Assembly: GCA_964396055.1 (NCBI GenBank)
Contig: CAYNDV010000003.1
Location: 19,509-83,508 of the forward strand
Reading direction: 5' to 3'
Source: CAYJPV01 sp964396055
GTDB taxonomy: Bacteria; Acidobacteriota; Vicinamibacteria; Vicinamibacterales; JAKQTR01
DNA: 64,000 nt
The translations under genes and the position numbers were made by a program. Numbering within the stretch: the stretch's first letter is position 1; every line of letters starts with the position of its first letter. The notes beneath the pieces are model-generated. The model was given only the letters and a program-made list of their open reading frames with translations, was not told where the DNA came from and did no database searches. Positions 37,010-46,991 of this stretch are shown piece after piece.

Positions 37010-39442
37010 CTACCAGTCGATCTCCACGCGCAGGCCGGCGGTGGTCGGCATCTCCCAGAGGTCGGGTCCCAGCTGCTTCGCGGCCACGGCGCGGCCGGCG
37101 GCGGTCGCGCGGATCGGTCCTGTCGCGCGCACGCGCAGCAGCCCGCCCAGCCGGGACGTGACGACCGCCCGACGGGGGCGGCCGCCGGCCCACTCGAGAT
37201 CGATGTCGAATCCGCCCCGGGCGCGGAGGCCCGTCACCGAGCCGGATGGCCAGACCGACGGCAGAGCGGGCAGCAGGACCAGTTCGTCATCCTGCGATTG
37301 CAGCAGCATCTCGGCGATGGCCGCCGTCATCCCGAAGGCCCCGTCCACCTGCATGGCGCGCGAACAGATCGAGAAGAGGCTGTCGGTCGTGTAGGTCCGC
37401 ACCGCGTAGCGGATGTTCTCCATCGCCTTCTCGCCGTCGTTGAGGCGCGCCCAGCTCGCCGCCTTCCAGGCGGAAGCCCACCCGTTACCCACGAGGCCGC
37501 GCTGGTCGAGCACGACGCGGGCGCCGGCCGCCAGGTCGGGCGTGCGCCGCGGCGAGATCTGGTTGCCCGGGAACAGCCCGTATAGGTGCGAGATGTGACG
37601 GTGGCTCTGCTCCCGCTGCCCCCAGTCCTCGAGCCATTCCTGCAGGTCGCCGCCGCGGCCAATTTTCATCGGCGCCAGCTTCGACCGGGCGCCGAGGGCC
37701 CGCGCACGCAGGTCCTCGTCCACGCCGAGGATGGCCGACGCCTCCGCCACCTGGCCGAGGACCTCGCGCACAATCTGCGTGTCGATGGTCGATCCCGCCA
37801 CGAGCGCGGTGCCGTTGCTCATCGACCCGGTCACCTCGTCGAAGAACCGGTCGTTGCCGGGCGCGAGCGGGAAATTCTCGGGCGAGGTGGAGGGATTGGT
37901 GACCAGCCAGCCGTACCTCGGGTGCGGCACGAGGAAGTCGAGGAAGAACTCGGCGGCCCCGCGCATCACGGGGTAGTACTCCCGCAGGAACGCCAGGTCT
38001 CCCGTGAAGCGATAGTGCTCCCAGAGGTGCGTGGTCAGCCAGCCGCCGCCCGTGGCGAACCCGCCCCAGTTCGGGCCGTCCATCGGCGCCGCCACGCGCC
38101 ACAGGTCGGTGTTCTGGTGGAACGCCCAGCCGCGCGCGCCGTACAGCTCGCGCGCCACGCCGGCGCCCTGCTCGCTCAGTTCGCGGATCATCCGGAACAG
38201 CGGGTCCGCGCACTCGCTCAGGTTGGCCACCTCGGCGGGCCAGTAGTTCATCTCCGTGTTGATGTTCGTCGTGTACTTCGAATCCCACATGGGATTCATG
38301 TCCTTGTTCCAGATGCCCTGCAGGTTGGCCGGCTGGGTGCCGGGCCGCGACGACGAAATCAGCAGGTAGCGGCCGAACTGGAACAGCAGCGCGGCCAGCG
38401 CCGGGTCGTTGGCGCCGTCGTACTTCCGCAGGCGCTCGTCGGTGGGCAGGGCGCTGTCCGGGCCGGAGCCCAGATCGAGCGCCACGCGCCGGAACAGGCG
38501 CCGGTGCTCCGCCACGTGCGCGGCCCGCAGGGCGTCGAACGACCGCCCGCGCCCGGCCGCCATGGTGTCATCCACCCGCGAGTCCGGGTTTGCGCTGACG
38601 TCCGCGTAGTTCACGAAACTGGTCGCCGCCGCGATGCGGAGCGTCACAGCCGCGGCGTCCCGGATGATCAGCCGATCGTCGCCGGCGGACACCGTGCCGC
38701 CGTCGGTCTCGGCCCGGAGCCTGACCGTGTACCTCAGGCGCCCAGGCACGCCGAGGTAATCCGCTGATCGGCCGCGCACGACGAGGCTGTCCGGACCGTC
38801 CACGTCCATGCGGAAGTAGTCCGTCGCGTAGTTCGAGTGCGCCTGGTTGCGGTCACCGCGCAACTGCGCGTCCAGCGACAGCCGGCCGGGCGGCTCCGCC
38901 GTGACGCGCACGACGATGACCTGGTCGACCGGCGAACTGAAGACCTCGCGCCGGTAGCGGACACCGCCCTGGTCGTACGTGGTGGACGCGACGGCGGCAT
39001 CGAGATCGAGCTGATGGCGATAGTTCGTCACGGGTCCCCGCCCGCCCAGCGTCAGGACAAGGTTGCCCAGCGACTGATACTTCTGCTGTTCCACCGGGTA
39101 GCCCATCAGGTGCCGGCCGAACAGGCGGTGCGCGCGGATCAGTTCGCCGTCGAACAGCAGGCGCCGGATCTCGGGCAGCGCCTTGACGCCGCCGGGCACC
39201 GTCGTCGAGTACGGCCCGCCCGACCAGTAGGTGTCCTCGTTGAGCTGGATCACTTCTTCGTCCGTGCGGCCGAAGACCATCGCGCCCAGGCGCCCGTTGC
39301 CCACGGGAAGGGCATGCTCCCAGGACGCGGCCGGGTGCGTGTACCACAGGACCGGGGCCTGCGGTTCCCCGCGCAGGACGTCGGGACACGCGAACAGGAC
39401 CACGGCACACAGCAGGACGGCGAATCGGGGGCGGTCTCCCAT
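37010..39442 (-). CDS. GH95 alpha-L-fucosidase/galactosidase, secreted
   Basis: 810 aa. Signal peptide (FAVLLCAVVLFACPDVLRG), N-terminal beta-sandwich opening LWYTHPAASWEHALPVGNGRLGAMVFG and IQLNEDTYWSGGP, then an (alpha/alpha)6 barrel. All catalytic-site elements known from bacterial GH95 are visible: TNINTEMNYWPAEVANL (paired Asn), TNPSTSPENFPL (general acid Glu) and MQVDGAFGMTAAIAEMLLQS (Asp). Family members are inverting alpha-1,2-L-fucosidases or alpha-L-galactosidases; xyloglucan and pectin side chains are natural targets. Convergent with PL10. Confidence 0.93.
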   Translation of the reverse strand: MGDRPRFAVLLCAVVLFACPDVLRGEPQAPVLWYTHPAASWEHALPVGNGRLGAMVFGRTDEEVIQLNEDTYWSGGPYSTTVPGGVKALPEIRRLLFDGELIRAHRLFGRHLMGYPVEQQKYQSLGNLVLTLGGRGPVTNYRHQLDLDAAVASTTYDQGGVRYRREVFSSPVDQVIVVRVTAEPPGRLSLDAQLRGDRNQAHSNYATDYFRMDVDGPDSLVVRGRSADYLGVPGRLRYTVRLRAETDGGTVSAGDDRLIIRDAAAVTLRIAAATSFVNYADVSANPDSRVDDTMAAGRGRSFDALRAAHVAEHRRLFRRVALDLGSGPDSALPTDERLRKYDGANDPALAALLFQFGRYLLISSSRPGTQPANLQGIWNKDMNPMWDSKYTTNINTEMNYWPAEVANLSECADPLFRMIRELSEQGAGVARELYGARGWAFHQNTDLWRVAAPMDGPNWGGFATGGGWLTTHLWEHYRFTGDLAFLREYYPVMRGAAEFFLDFLVPHPRYGWLVTNPSTSPENFPLAPGNDRFFDEVTGSMSNGTALVAGSTIDTQIVREVLGQVAEASAILGVDEDLRARALGARSKLAPMKIGRGGDLQEWLEDWGQREQSHRHISHLYGLFPGNQISPRRTPDLAAGARVVLDQRGLVGNGWASAWKAASWARLNDGEKAMENIRYAVRTYTTDSLFSICSRAMQVDGAFGMTAAIAEMLLQSQDDELVLLPALPSVWPSGSVTGLRARGGFDIDLEWAGGRPRRAVVTSRLGGLLRVRATGPIRATAAGRAVAAKQLGPDLWEMPTTAGLRVEIDW

Positions 39443-39522
39443 CGGGTCTCCTTTCGGCCATGGGCATCATATCGCCGGCCGGCCGGTCTATACTCTGCCG
39501 ACAGTCACGATTGGAGGTTCCG

Positions 39523-41775
39523 GTGAGGCGTCGTCTCGTGCTCGCATCCGTCGCGTTCATCCTGGCGTGGGCGCCTGCGGCCAGGCTGCAGTCGGGGCCG
39601 CCGGCGCTGCCGCCGTCGCTCGACGCCCGGCTCGCGGCGTTGTTCGGGGGCGGCGAGTTCACGGCGCAGGGCATGGGCCCGATGGCCTGGCTCGACGGTG
39701 GCCGCCGCTACACCGCCATCCCCCGCGGGTCGAAGGACATCGTGGCCTTCAACACCGCGACGGGCGCCAGCGAGGTGCTCGTGCCATCAACGGCCCTGAC
39801 CCCGCCCGGCGCGGCGGGTCCCCTCGAGGTGGATGACTACGCCTGGTCGGCCGACCGCGCGAAACTGCTCGTCTTCACCAATACGCGGCGGGTCTGGCGT
39901 CAGAACACCCGGGGCGACTACTGGGTGCTGGATGTCGCCGCCCGCACGCTGCGCAAGCTGGGTGGCGACGCTCCCGAGTCGTCGCTGATGTTCGCGAAGT
40001 TCTCGCCGGACGGCTCGCGCGTAGCCTACGTGCGTGCGCAGAACCTCTACGTCGAGACGCTGGCCACCGGCGCCATCCGCGCGGTGACGACCGACGGCGG
40101 GGGCGACATCATCAACGGCACTTCGGACTGGGTGAACGAGGAGGAGTTCTCGATCCGGGACGGTTTCCGCTGGAGCCCGGACGGCCGGCGGCTGGCGTTC
40201 TGGCAGTTCGACACCCGCGGCGTCGAGCGCTTCACGCTCATCAACAACACGGACGCCCTCTATCCGCGCACCACCGTGTTCCCCTACCCCAAGCCGGGCA
40301 CTACGAATTCGGCCGTGCGCGTGGGCATCGCCGACCTGCAGGCCGCGGCGACGACGTGGGTGAAGACGGACGGAGACGCGCGCGATCACTACATCCCGTG
40401 GATCGCCTGGGCCGACGCCGGCACCCTGGCGCTCCAGCACATGAACCGCCTGCAGAACCGGAACGACTTCCTGCTGGCGGACGCCGCCACGGGTGACGTG
40501 CGGCGCCTGTTCCGGGACGAGTCGGCCACGTGGCTCGACACGGGTGATCCCGTGGAGCCGCTCGCCGGCGGTCGGGAGTTCACCTGGGTCAGCGAGGCAA
40601 GCGGCTGGCGGCACGTCCACGCGATCGCGCGGGCCGACGGGCAGTCGCGGGACCTCACGCCGTTCGCGGCCGACATCGTCGACGTGGCCGCCGTCGATGC
40701 GGCCGGCGACCGCGTGTACGTCACCGCGTCGCCGCGCGACGCCACGCAACGGTACTTGTACGTCGTCCGGACGACGCCCGGCAGCCAGCCGGTGCGCATC
40801 ACGCCGTCCGATCAGCCGGGGTGGCACAGCTACAACATCTCGCCTGATGGGCGCTGGGCGGTGCATACGTGGTCCCGCTTCGACACGCCGCCGCGGGTGG
40901 ACATCGTCAGCCTGCCGACGCATCGGCGTATCCGGATGGTGGTCGACAACGCCGAACTGGCGGCCCGCGTGGCGCCGCTGGTGACGCCGCCGGTGGAGTT
41001 CGTCAAGGTGGACGTGGGCGGGGGCGTCAGCCTGGATGGCTGGGTGCTGAAGCCGCGCGCGTTCGACCCGACGCGGAAGTATCCCCTGTTCGTCCACGTC
41101 TACGGCGAGCCCGCCAGCACGACGGTCACGGACCGGTGGGGCGGGTCGGGCATGCTGTTCCACCGGGCGCTCGCGGACCAGGGCTATATCGTGGCGTCGT
41201 TCGACAACCGCGGCACGCCCGCGCCGAAAGGCGCCGCCTGGCGCAAGGTGGTGTACGGCGCCGTCGGCGAGTTGTCGGCGAAGGAACAGGCGGCGGCGGT
41301 GGCCGCGCTGGCGGCCGCGCGGCCCTACATCGATCTCTCCCGCGTCGGCATCTGGGGCTGGAGCGGCGGCGGATCGAACACCCTGAACGCCCTCTTCCGC
41401 TACCCGGACGTGTACGCCGTGGGCATCTCGGTGGCTCCGGTGCCCGACCAGACGTTGTACGACACGATCTACCAGGAACGGTACATGGGCCTGCCTGGCA
41501 CGAATGCCGACGGGTACCGCCGCGGATCGCCGATCTCGTTCGCGGACGGGCTGAAGGGCCGTTTGCTCGTCATCCATGGCACCGGCGACGACAACGTCCA
41601 CTACCAGGGCGTGGAGCGCCTGATCAACCGGCTGGTGGAACTCGGGAAGCACTTCGACGTGATGGTGTACCCGAACCGCAGCCATTCCATCTCGGAGGGG
41701 CCGGGCACCACGCTGCACGTGCGGCGGCTCGTGGCCCGGTACCTGCTCGAACACCTGCCGGCGGGACCGCGGTGA
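39523..41775 (+). CDS. Dipeptidyl peptidase IV-like S9 serine peptidase
   Basis: 750 aa from GTG 39523, chosen because GGAGG (39513-39517) precedes it and a signal peptide follows (RRRLVLASVAFILAWAPAARLQ); the frame upstream to 39460 lacks both. Propeller domain (NEEEFSIRDGFRWSPDGRRLAFWQFD, with the N-terminus-binding double Glu as EEE) and S9 hydrolase domain: nucleophile GWSGGGSNTL, Asp in GTGDDNVHYQG, His in NRSHSISEG. Removes dipeptides from peptide N-termini, preferring Pro/Ala at position 2, in the periplasm or outside. A TATACT -10-like box lies at 39488. Confidence 0.93.
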   Translation: MRRRLVLASVAFILAWAPAARLQSGPPALPPSLDARLAALFGGGEFTAQGMGPMAWLDGGRRYTAIPRGSKDIVAFNTATGASEVLVPSTALTPPGAAGPLEVDDYAWSADRAKLLVFTNTRRVWRQNTRGDYWVLDVAARTLRKLGGDAPESSLMFAKFSPDGSRVAYVRAQNLYVETLATGAIRAVTTDGGGDIINGTSDWVNEEEFSIRDGFRWSPDGRRLAFWQFDTRGVERFTLINNTDALYPRTTVFPYPKPGTTNSAVRVGIADLQAAATTWVKTDGDARDHYIPWIAWADAGTLALQHMNRLQNRNDFLLADAATGDVRRLFRDESATWLDTGDPVEPLAGGREFTWVSEASGWRHVHAIARADGQSRDLTPFAADIVDVAAVDAAGDRVYVTASPRDATQRYLYVVRTTPGSQPVRITPSDQPGWHSYNISPDGRWAVHTWSRFDTPPRVDIVSLPTHRRIRMVVDNAELAARVAPLVTPPVEFVKVDVGGGVSLDGWVLKPRAFDPTRKYPLFVHVYGEPASTTVTDRWGGSGMLFHRALADQGYIVASFDNRGTPAPKGAAWRKVVYGAVGELSAKEQAAAVAALAAARPYIDLSRVGIWGWSGGGSNTLNALFRYPDVYAVGISVAPVPDQTLYDTIYQERYMGLPGTNADGYRRGSPISFADGLKGRLLVIHGTGDDNVHYQGVERLINRLVELGKHFDVMVYPNRSHSISEGPGTTLHVRRLVARYLLEHLPAGPR

Positions 41776-41807
41776 TGCGGCCCGGACGGCGCCTCAGAGA
41801 GGGACTC

Positions 41808-42602
41808 ATGAAGAAGCTGCTGTGCCTCGTGCTAGTGGCCCTGGTGTGGGCCGCGCCGGCATCCGGCCAGAACACCACCGTGCCGCTCACCGGACCGTGC
41901 GCCGATGTCGTGGCCCTGCAGAGAGCCCTCGACCGCGACGAGGGCATCCTGCGCGACTGGCCGAACCTGGGCCGCTTCCGCGAAGCCAATCAGGAACTGC
42001 CGCCACCCGCGCCGGGTCAGGCACGCGTCGTGTTCCTGGGTGACTCGATCACCGACAACTGGAACAACGCCGGGTTCGGCGGCTTCTTCCCGGGCAAGCC
42101 GTACATCAACCGCGGCATCAGCGGCCAGACGACGCCGCAGATGCTGCTGCGCTTCCGCCACGACGTGATCGCACTGAAGCCCGCCGCCGTCGTCATCCTG
42201 GCCGGCACCAACGACATCGCCGGCAACACCGGCCCGATGTCCCTGGAGATGATCCAGGACAACTTCGCAACGATGGGTGAACTCGCCAGGGCCCACGGCA
42301 TCCGCTTCGTGATCGCCTCCGTGCTGCCCATCCACGACGCCGGGCGCGGCGCCGACGGGAACCCCGTGGTGCAGTCACGCCGCCGGCCGCCGGAGAAGAT
42401 CAACGCCCTCAATGCCTGGCTGGCCGACTTCGCGAAACGCGCCGGGCACGTCTACCTCGATTACGCGTCGGCGTTGACCGACGCGCAGGGCTTCCTCAAG
42501 TCGGACCTGGCGGATGACGGCCTGCATCCGAACGCGAAGGGGTACGCGGTGATGGTCCCGCTGGTGGAGCAGGCGATCCAACAGGCGCTGCAGAAGCGCT
42601 GA
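41808..42602 (+). CDS. SGNH/GDSL-family esterase, secreted
   Basis: 264 aa from ATG 41808 (AGAGGG upstream, signal peptide MKKLLCLVLVALVWAAPASGQ). An ATG at 41775 overlapping the DPP-IV stop would only add a charged leader. SGNH blocks: FLGDSITDNW (Ser), NRGISGQTTPQML (Gly), ILAGTNDIAGNTG (Asn), DDGLHPNAKGY (Asp/His). This subgroup includes carbohydrate acetyl esterases, which would deacetylate pectin or xylan; consistent with the neighbourhood but not proven. Confidence 0.9.
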   Translation: MKKLLCLVLVALVWAAPASGQNTTVPLTGPCADVVALQRALDRDEGILRDWPNLGRFREANQELPPPAPGQARVVFLGDSITDNWNNAGFGGFFPGKPYINRGISGQTTPQMLLRFRHDVIALKPAAVVILAGTNDIAGNTGPMSLEMIQDNFATMGELARAHGIRFVIASVLPIHDAGRGADGNPVVQSRRRPPEKINALNAWLADFAKRAGHVYLDYASALTDAQGFLKSDLADDGLHPNAKGYAVMVPLVEQAIQQALQKR

Positions 42603-42662
42603 TCAGGCGAGGGCGGCAGCCGCGGCCGAAGCGCCGCCACGCATCGCGGGCGGGCTGTTGGC

Positions 42663-43358
42663 CTACTGGTACTGGAAGTTCGCGCAGGGCACGAGCGTCT
42701 CGAGGACCTCCCACTTGGCGCTCGATCGCATCCCGCCCATGAGTTCGACGTCCGGCAGTTGCCGTGTGTCGCCCATGCGGTTCAGCTTGACGCTGCCGCT
42801 GTACTGCGAGCGGCTGAAGATCTGGAGCAGTTGCGGGATCGACGTCCCGTAATCCGACGAGGAACCCGGCCGTCCGCCCTCGCACCGCACCTGGTAGGTC
42901 ACGGGCGGAGCCGTGGGCTGGGTCTTCATCAGCATGTCGAACTGGTCCGACACCGACGTCACCTTCTGGTTGGCGTCTTCGGCCACCACCAGGTCGACGC
43001 CGAGGCTCGCCCACACCGTGAACGGCCGCGGCGTCATCGCCTCCGCCGACAGCGTGTTGGTGCAGTCCCGCGCGCCGCCGAAGGCGTAGCTCCTGAGGCG
43101 CGTCAACGTGACGGTGTTCTGCTGGTAGCGGACCTCGCCCCCCTGCTCCGGGAAGATGAGGTCCATCTTGAATGCGCCTTCCGCAGCGTTGACGGTGCCC
43201 CGGAATCCCGGTTTCGGCGCTGGCGTGACCACGATCGTGCCGGTCAACTGCACCCGGCGGCACCGCGCGCCCGCCTGCCCGTCGACGTCGGCCGGCGCCA
43301 GCCACGCCAGAAATGCCGCCATCACCACCGCTGCTGTCGCCGCGCGTCCGAACGCCAT
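42663..43358 (-). CDS. Secreted protein of unknown function
   Basis: 231 aa from ATG 43358. Signal peptide (AAVVMAAFLAWLAPADVDGQ). The mature part has four cysteines (ARCRRVQL, RDCTNT, VRCEGG, VPCANF), suggesting two disulfides, and beta-rich segments such as LTGTIVVTPAPKPGFRGTV. I do not recognise the family. It follows the CBM9/DUF5916 gene on the same strand (56-bp gap) and may be co-expressed. Confidence 0.7.
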   Translation of the reverse strand: MAFGRAATAAVVMAAFLAWLAPADVDGQAGARCRRVQLTGTIVVTPAPKPGFRGTVNAAEGAFKMDLIFPEQGGEVRYQQNTVTLTRLRSYAFGGARDCTNTLSAEAMTPRPFTVWASLGVDLVVAEDANQKVTSVSDQFDMLMKTQPTAPPVTYQVRCEGGRPGSSSDYGTSIPQLLQIFSRSQYSGSVKLNRMGDTRQLPDVELMGGMRSSAKWEVLETLVPCANFQYQ

Positions 43359-43414
43359 CTTGGCCCGCTCCCCCGCGCCGGGCCTGGGCCGTCCCGGCGC
43401 AAGCGGATCATAGA

Positions 43415-45655
43415 TCAGAACGTCCAGGCGTACCCGATCTTGGCGAACACGGTCCGGTCCTGCTGGACGAGGACGTCCGGATCGACGCCCTCGCGGGTGT
43501 CCGTGTAGCCGAGGAAGAAGACGGTGCGCGGATTCACCTTGTAGGACAGGAGCATCTGCGTGAACGTACCGGCAAACGATCGGTCGCGGCCGTCGGCGTA
43601 GCGCGCCGGATCGTACGTGTAGTCCGTGAACTGGACCGTGCCGCGGACGAAGAAGCGCGACGTGAACTGCCAGGTCAGACGCACGTCGGCCATGCGCGCG
43701 TCGTACAACTGCCCCTCGTCGACCCGCATACGTTCCCAGGTCGGTGCAACCGCCAGCTGCAGGCGGCGCCCGAGGCGCTGCTGCAGTTCGCCCTGCAGCC
43801 GCGTCCGTTCTCCGGGCCTGGCCTGGGCGTAGTCGATGCGATCGCCAAGCCAGAGGTTGATGAAGTAGCTGGTGGCGCCGGTCGGCTGTCCGCAGTGGTG
43901 CACGTACCACGTCGTCTGGTCGAAGACCTGCCCGCCATACGCCTCGCGCTTCCGGGTGAACTGGACGCCGATGTGGGACTGCAGCGGACCCTGGTAGTTG
44001 GCCCCGGCGATGGCGGTGCGCACCAGGAAGCTGCCGCGCTGTGTCTGATCGTGCGTCACGTCGGCAAAGACGTTGATGTTCGTGAACCACGTGCGCGCAC
44101 CGGGCAGCCATTGATAGCGGGCGTAGCCCCGCGCGCGCTGGTAGTCCACCTGCGGCATGAAGCCGAGGTCGGCCCGGAACCCGTCCCCAACGGACGAATA
44201 CGAGGCTGTCGCGTACACGTGGCGCGTGGAGCGGATGTAGGACACCGTGGCGGCCGCGTCACTGAAGGCTCCGTCCGGCTGCCGATACCGGAACGCGACC
44301 GGCGCGGGATACGTGGTGGTCGAGCCGAGCACCTGGAACGACACCCGGTCCTTGCGCGTGAACCGCAGGTTGCCATCCACGCCGGCCACCCGGTTCGAGT
44401 AGTCGCCGCCTTCGCGCACCGTGGCCATGGCGCCCACGGTGTACTGCGTGCCGATGTCGTGCTTGTAGCGGAAGACGCCGGAGGTGGACGCCTGGTCCAG
44501 CGTCGCGGCGGCCGAACCCTGGCTGCCGGGGATGATCAGGTTCGTGATGTCGTCGCGGACCGAGAAGGCCCCCACGGTCTCGCGGCCGATCTTCCCGGTC
44601 AGCTTCGCGCCCCACGCGGGCTCACGCAGGGTCCTGGTGTACACCGCCGTGAATGGCGTCGAGAAATAGTCCGACGCCTCCATGAAGAAGGGGCGCTTCT
44701 CGGGATACGCCAGCGCGAACGGCTCGTTGATGTCCAGTTGCAGCGCGTCAGCCTCCACCTGCGAGAAGTCGGGGTTCACGGTGCCGCTGAACACGAGGTT
44801 CGGCGTGATGCCCCAGCGGCCGGACACCCCGGCTTCCGCGTCCCGATCGGGCTCACCCAGGCCGGCGTCCACGCTCCCTTCGCGGGTGGCCGTGCTGACG
44901 CCCGTCACCGTGGGCGCCAGCTCGATGTTCCTGCCGGGCTTGATGCCCTCGAACCCCGAGATCCTGATCGCCTGGCAGAGGTAGCAGTTGTTGTTGCGGT
45001 CACGGGAAAAGGCGCCCATCTGCCGGAAGATCGTCCGCGGGTATCCGCGGATCGCGTCGAAGCCCCACACCTGCGGGCCGTCCACACGCTGGAAGCTCAG
45101 GCTCGAGAACGGCACCTTGAACTCGGCGGCCCATCCCCAGTCGGTGATCCGCGCGGCGGAGTGCCAGATCCCGTCCCATTCCTGGCTGTCGGCGTTGGTC
45201 ACCTCGATGTTGTCGATCTGCACGCCGAGCGGGTTGACCAGCAGCAGATAGTCGCGGCGCTGATCGTTGAAGGTGTCGAGGACGATGCCGATCCAGTCGT
45301 CGCCCCAGGCGTTGTCGCGATCGGCCAGGTGGGCGCGAATGGCGCCGGGGTCCGGATCGTAAGCCCGGAACCCGACGTACAGCGCCTCCCGGTCGTAGGT
45401 GAGCAGCACGACCGTCCTGACCGGGGCGGGCGTGTTCTCGCCCGGCGTCACCTCGACCGGCAGATCCTGCGACCAGGCCGTCTCCCAGGCGGCTTCGTCC
45501 AGGACCCCATCGATGCGGATGGGCTGCGTGGTGGTGCGGATCTCGTGGAGCGCGGGTGCCGGCGCAGGCGGGTCTGCCGCCCGCCGGGCTGGGCCCGCTC
45601 CCGCCACCGGTGCCGCCGCCAGGAAGACCAGGAGTGCTGTCAGGACCGAGCGCAT
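43415..45655 (-). CDS. CBM9-like / DUF5916 outer-membrane protein
   Basis: 746 aa from ATG 45655 (MRSVLTALLVFLAAAPVAGAG signal peptide). Residues ~40-220 are a family-9 carbohydrate-binding-like domain (IRIDGVLDEAAWETAW, VLLTYDREALYVGFRAYDP, DDWIGIVLDTFNDQRRDYLLLVNPLG). The remainder is DUF5916, with NPDFSQVEADALQLDINEPFALAYPEKRPFFMEASDYF and a long run of amphipathic strands ending WTF, which reads as an outer-membrane beta-barrel. Common in Acidobacteriota and Bacteroidota; function unknown, likely surface binding or uptake. Confidence 0.86.
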   Translation of the reverse strand: MRSVLTALLVFLAAAPVAGAGPARRAADPPAPAPALHEIRTTTQPIRIDGVLDEAAWETAWSQDLPVEVTPGENTPAPVRTVVLLTYDREALYVGFRAYDPDPGAIRAHLADRDNAWGDDWIGIVLDTFNDQRRDYLLLVNPLGVQIDNIEVTNADSQEWDGIWHSAARITDWGWAAEFKVPFSSLSFQRVDGPQVWGFDAIRGYPRTIFRQMGAFSRDRNNNCYLCQAIRISGFEGIKPGRNIELAPTVTGVSTATREGSVDAGLGEPDRDAEAGVSGRWGITPNLVFSGTVNPDFSQVEADALQLDINEPFALAYPEKRPFFMEASDYFSTPFTAVYTRTLREPAWGAKLTGKIGRETVGAFSVRDDITNLIIPGSQGSAAATLDQASTSGVFRYKHDIGTQYTVGAMATVREGGDYSNRVAGVDGNLRFTRKDRVSFQVLGSTTTYPAPVAFRYRQPDGAFSDAAATVSYIRSTRHVYATASYSSVGDGFRADLGFMPQVDYQRARGYARYQWLPGARTWFTNINVFADVTHDQTQRGSFLVRTAIAGANYQGPLQSHIGVQFTRKREAYGGQVFDQTTWYVHHCGQPTGATSYFINLWLGDRIDYAQARPGERTRLQGELQQRLGRRLQLAVAPTWERMRVDEGQLYDARMADVRLTWQFTSRFFVRGTVQFTDYTYDPARYADGRDRSFAGTFTQMLLSYKVNPRTVFFLGYTDTREGVDPDVLVQQDRTVFAKIGYAWTF

Positions 45656-45789
45656 ATGCCGCCCCCTCGTGTGGTGGGGGGCGTCACACATGTGGTGAGA
45701 CGGGATCGCGGCCGGCGGCGCTGCGAGATTCGGGTTCGAATCTCCTTACGGCAGGCCAGCCCGTGGCGATCCGGCGGCGGCAGACAGGG

Positions 45790-46782
45790 TCAGGGGGCGA
45801 AGACGAGGCACAACTCCAGGGGCAGCTCCCGGTCGTTGTGCTTCTGCTCGACGAGGATGCGCGCGTGGGGCCCCTGCCAGAGGGCGGCGAAGTCCGCCCA
45901 CTGGTCCTGCGGGAAGCCGTGCTCGCCCGACGCGCCGGCGAAGACGGGCTCGCCCAGCAGTGAGCGGGCCGCGTGGACGGCTGACGAGAAGAGCGCCTCG
46001 AACTCCCGCTGTTTCCGATCGAAGGCGGGTTCGTCGAGCAGGTGCGGATCGGGGTGTTCGAGGAGGATGAACTCGATCCACCGCACGCGGGCGCCTTCCG
46101 TCATGAGGCGCAGCGCCGGACGGCCGGGCGCGGCGAACCGTTCTCCCCCGGGTTCGCGGCCCGCCAGCAGATAACCCAGGCCGACGATCTGACGCCTCAC
46201 ACCCGCCGCGTCCCACAGCCACGCGGTCGTCCGGTGGCTGGTGAGGAGCGTGAGCAGGTCCGTCACCATCGCGTTGGCGACCAGGCCGGTGGCCGGCGGA
46301 GCCAGTTCAGCCGGGGGCCTTGGAGGCGCAGGCTGGGTCGCCGGCCGCTGCACCGTCTCGGCTGCGGCGACGACGACGGTGAAGGAGGCATCGACCAGGC
46401 CTGCCAGGGGCGTGTCGCCGGTTGACGCGCTGAACGAACCCTTCAAGCCGTTGAAGGTCTGGGCGCTGCGGGCCCGATCGACCTCTCCGGCCGGATACCC
46501 TCCCTGGGGCGCCGGCGTGAAGCCGGGCCACATCACGGCCCAGCCGCGGCCCAGGCGATGGGCTTTCGTGAGGCAGGACAAGGCGATCTCGCCAGCATCG
46601 CGCTCCGCCTCGGGTTCGACAAACAGGTGGTCGCTCAGGCCATGCTCGCGGAAGATGGCGCCGTAGTCGGACGGGCGTTCGATGCGGCTGATCGGCGCCA
46701 GTAGTTCTTTGGCACGCATCAGGAGATCGTCCTTGGGCACGGAGCTGAAGCCAAGACGCCAGGTGACGGTCGATCGTGCCAT
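45790..46782 (-). CDS. Conserved-looking protein of unknown function
   Basis: 330 aa from ATG 46782. No signal peptide or membrane helix. N-terminal part MARSTVTWRLGFSSVPKDDLLMRAKEL; a Pro-rich stretch near residues 150-175 (QRPATQPAPPRPPAELAPP) separates it from a C-terminal alpha/beta part ending WADFAALWQGPHARILVEQKHNDRELPLELCLVF. I recognise no family. Codon pattern and coding bias look like the neighbours, so it is probably a real gene. Divergent from the EF-P-like gene across 209 bp. Confidence 0.6.
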   Translation of the reverse strand: MARSTVTWRLGFSSVPKDDLLMRAKELLAPISRIERPSDYGAIFREHGLSDHLFVEPEAERDAGEIALSCLTKAHRLGRGWAVMWPGFTPAPQGGYPAGEVDRARSAQTFNGLKGSFSASTGDTPLAGLVDASFTVVVAAAETVQRPATQPAPPRPPAELAPPATGLVANAMVTDLLTLLTSHRTTAWLWDAAGVRRQIVGLGYLLAGREPGGERFAAPGRPALRLMTEGARVRWIEFILLEHPDPHLLDEPAFDRKQREFEALFSSAVHAARSLLGEPVFAGASGEHGFPQDQWADFAALWQGPHARILVEQKHNDRELPLELCLVFAP

Positions 46783-46991
46783 GGGCGTGCCCCCGGGATC
46801 GATTACAGGCCGACAGTCAGGATGCGGCGGTTCGCGGGAACAGTATACGGTGATCGGGGTCCGGGGCCAGGGCCGGGTATGGCGAGTGCAGGCCCGGGGG
46901 CGAGCGGGGGGACGCCGAGCGGCGGCGCGGGTACAATGATGTGTCGCCCGGCGTGCGCCGCAGGAGCCCGGGCCTGCCGATTCGAGGTTGT

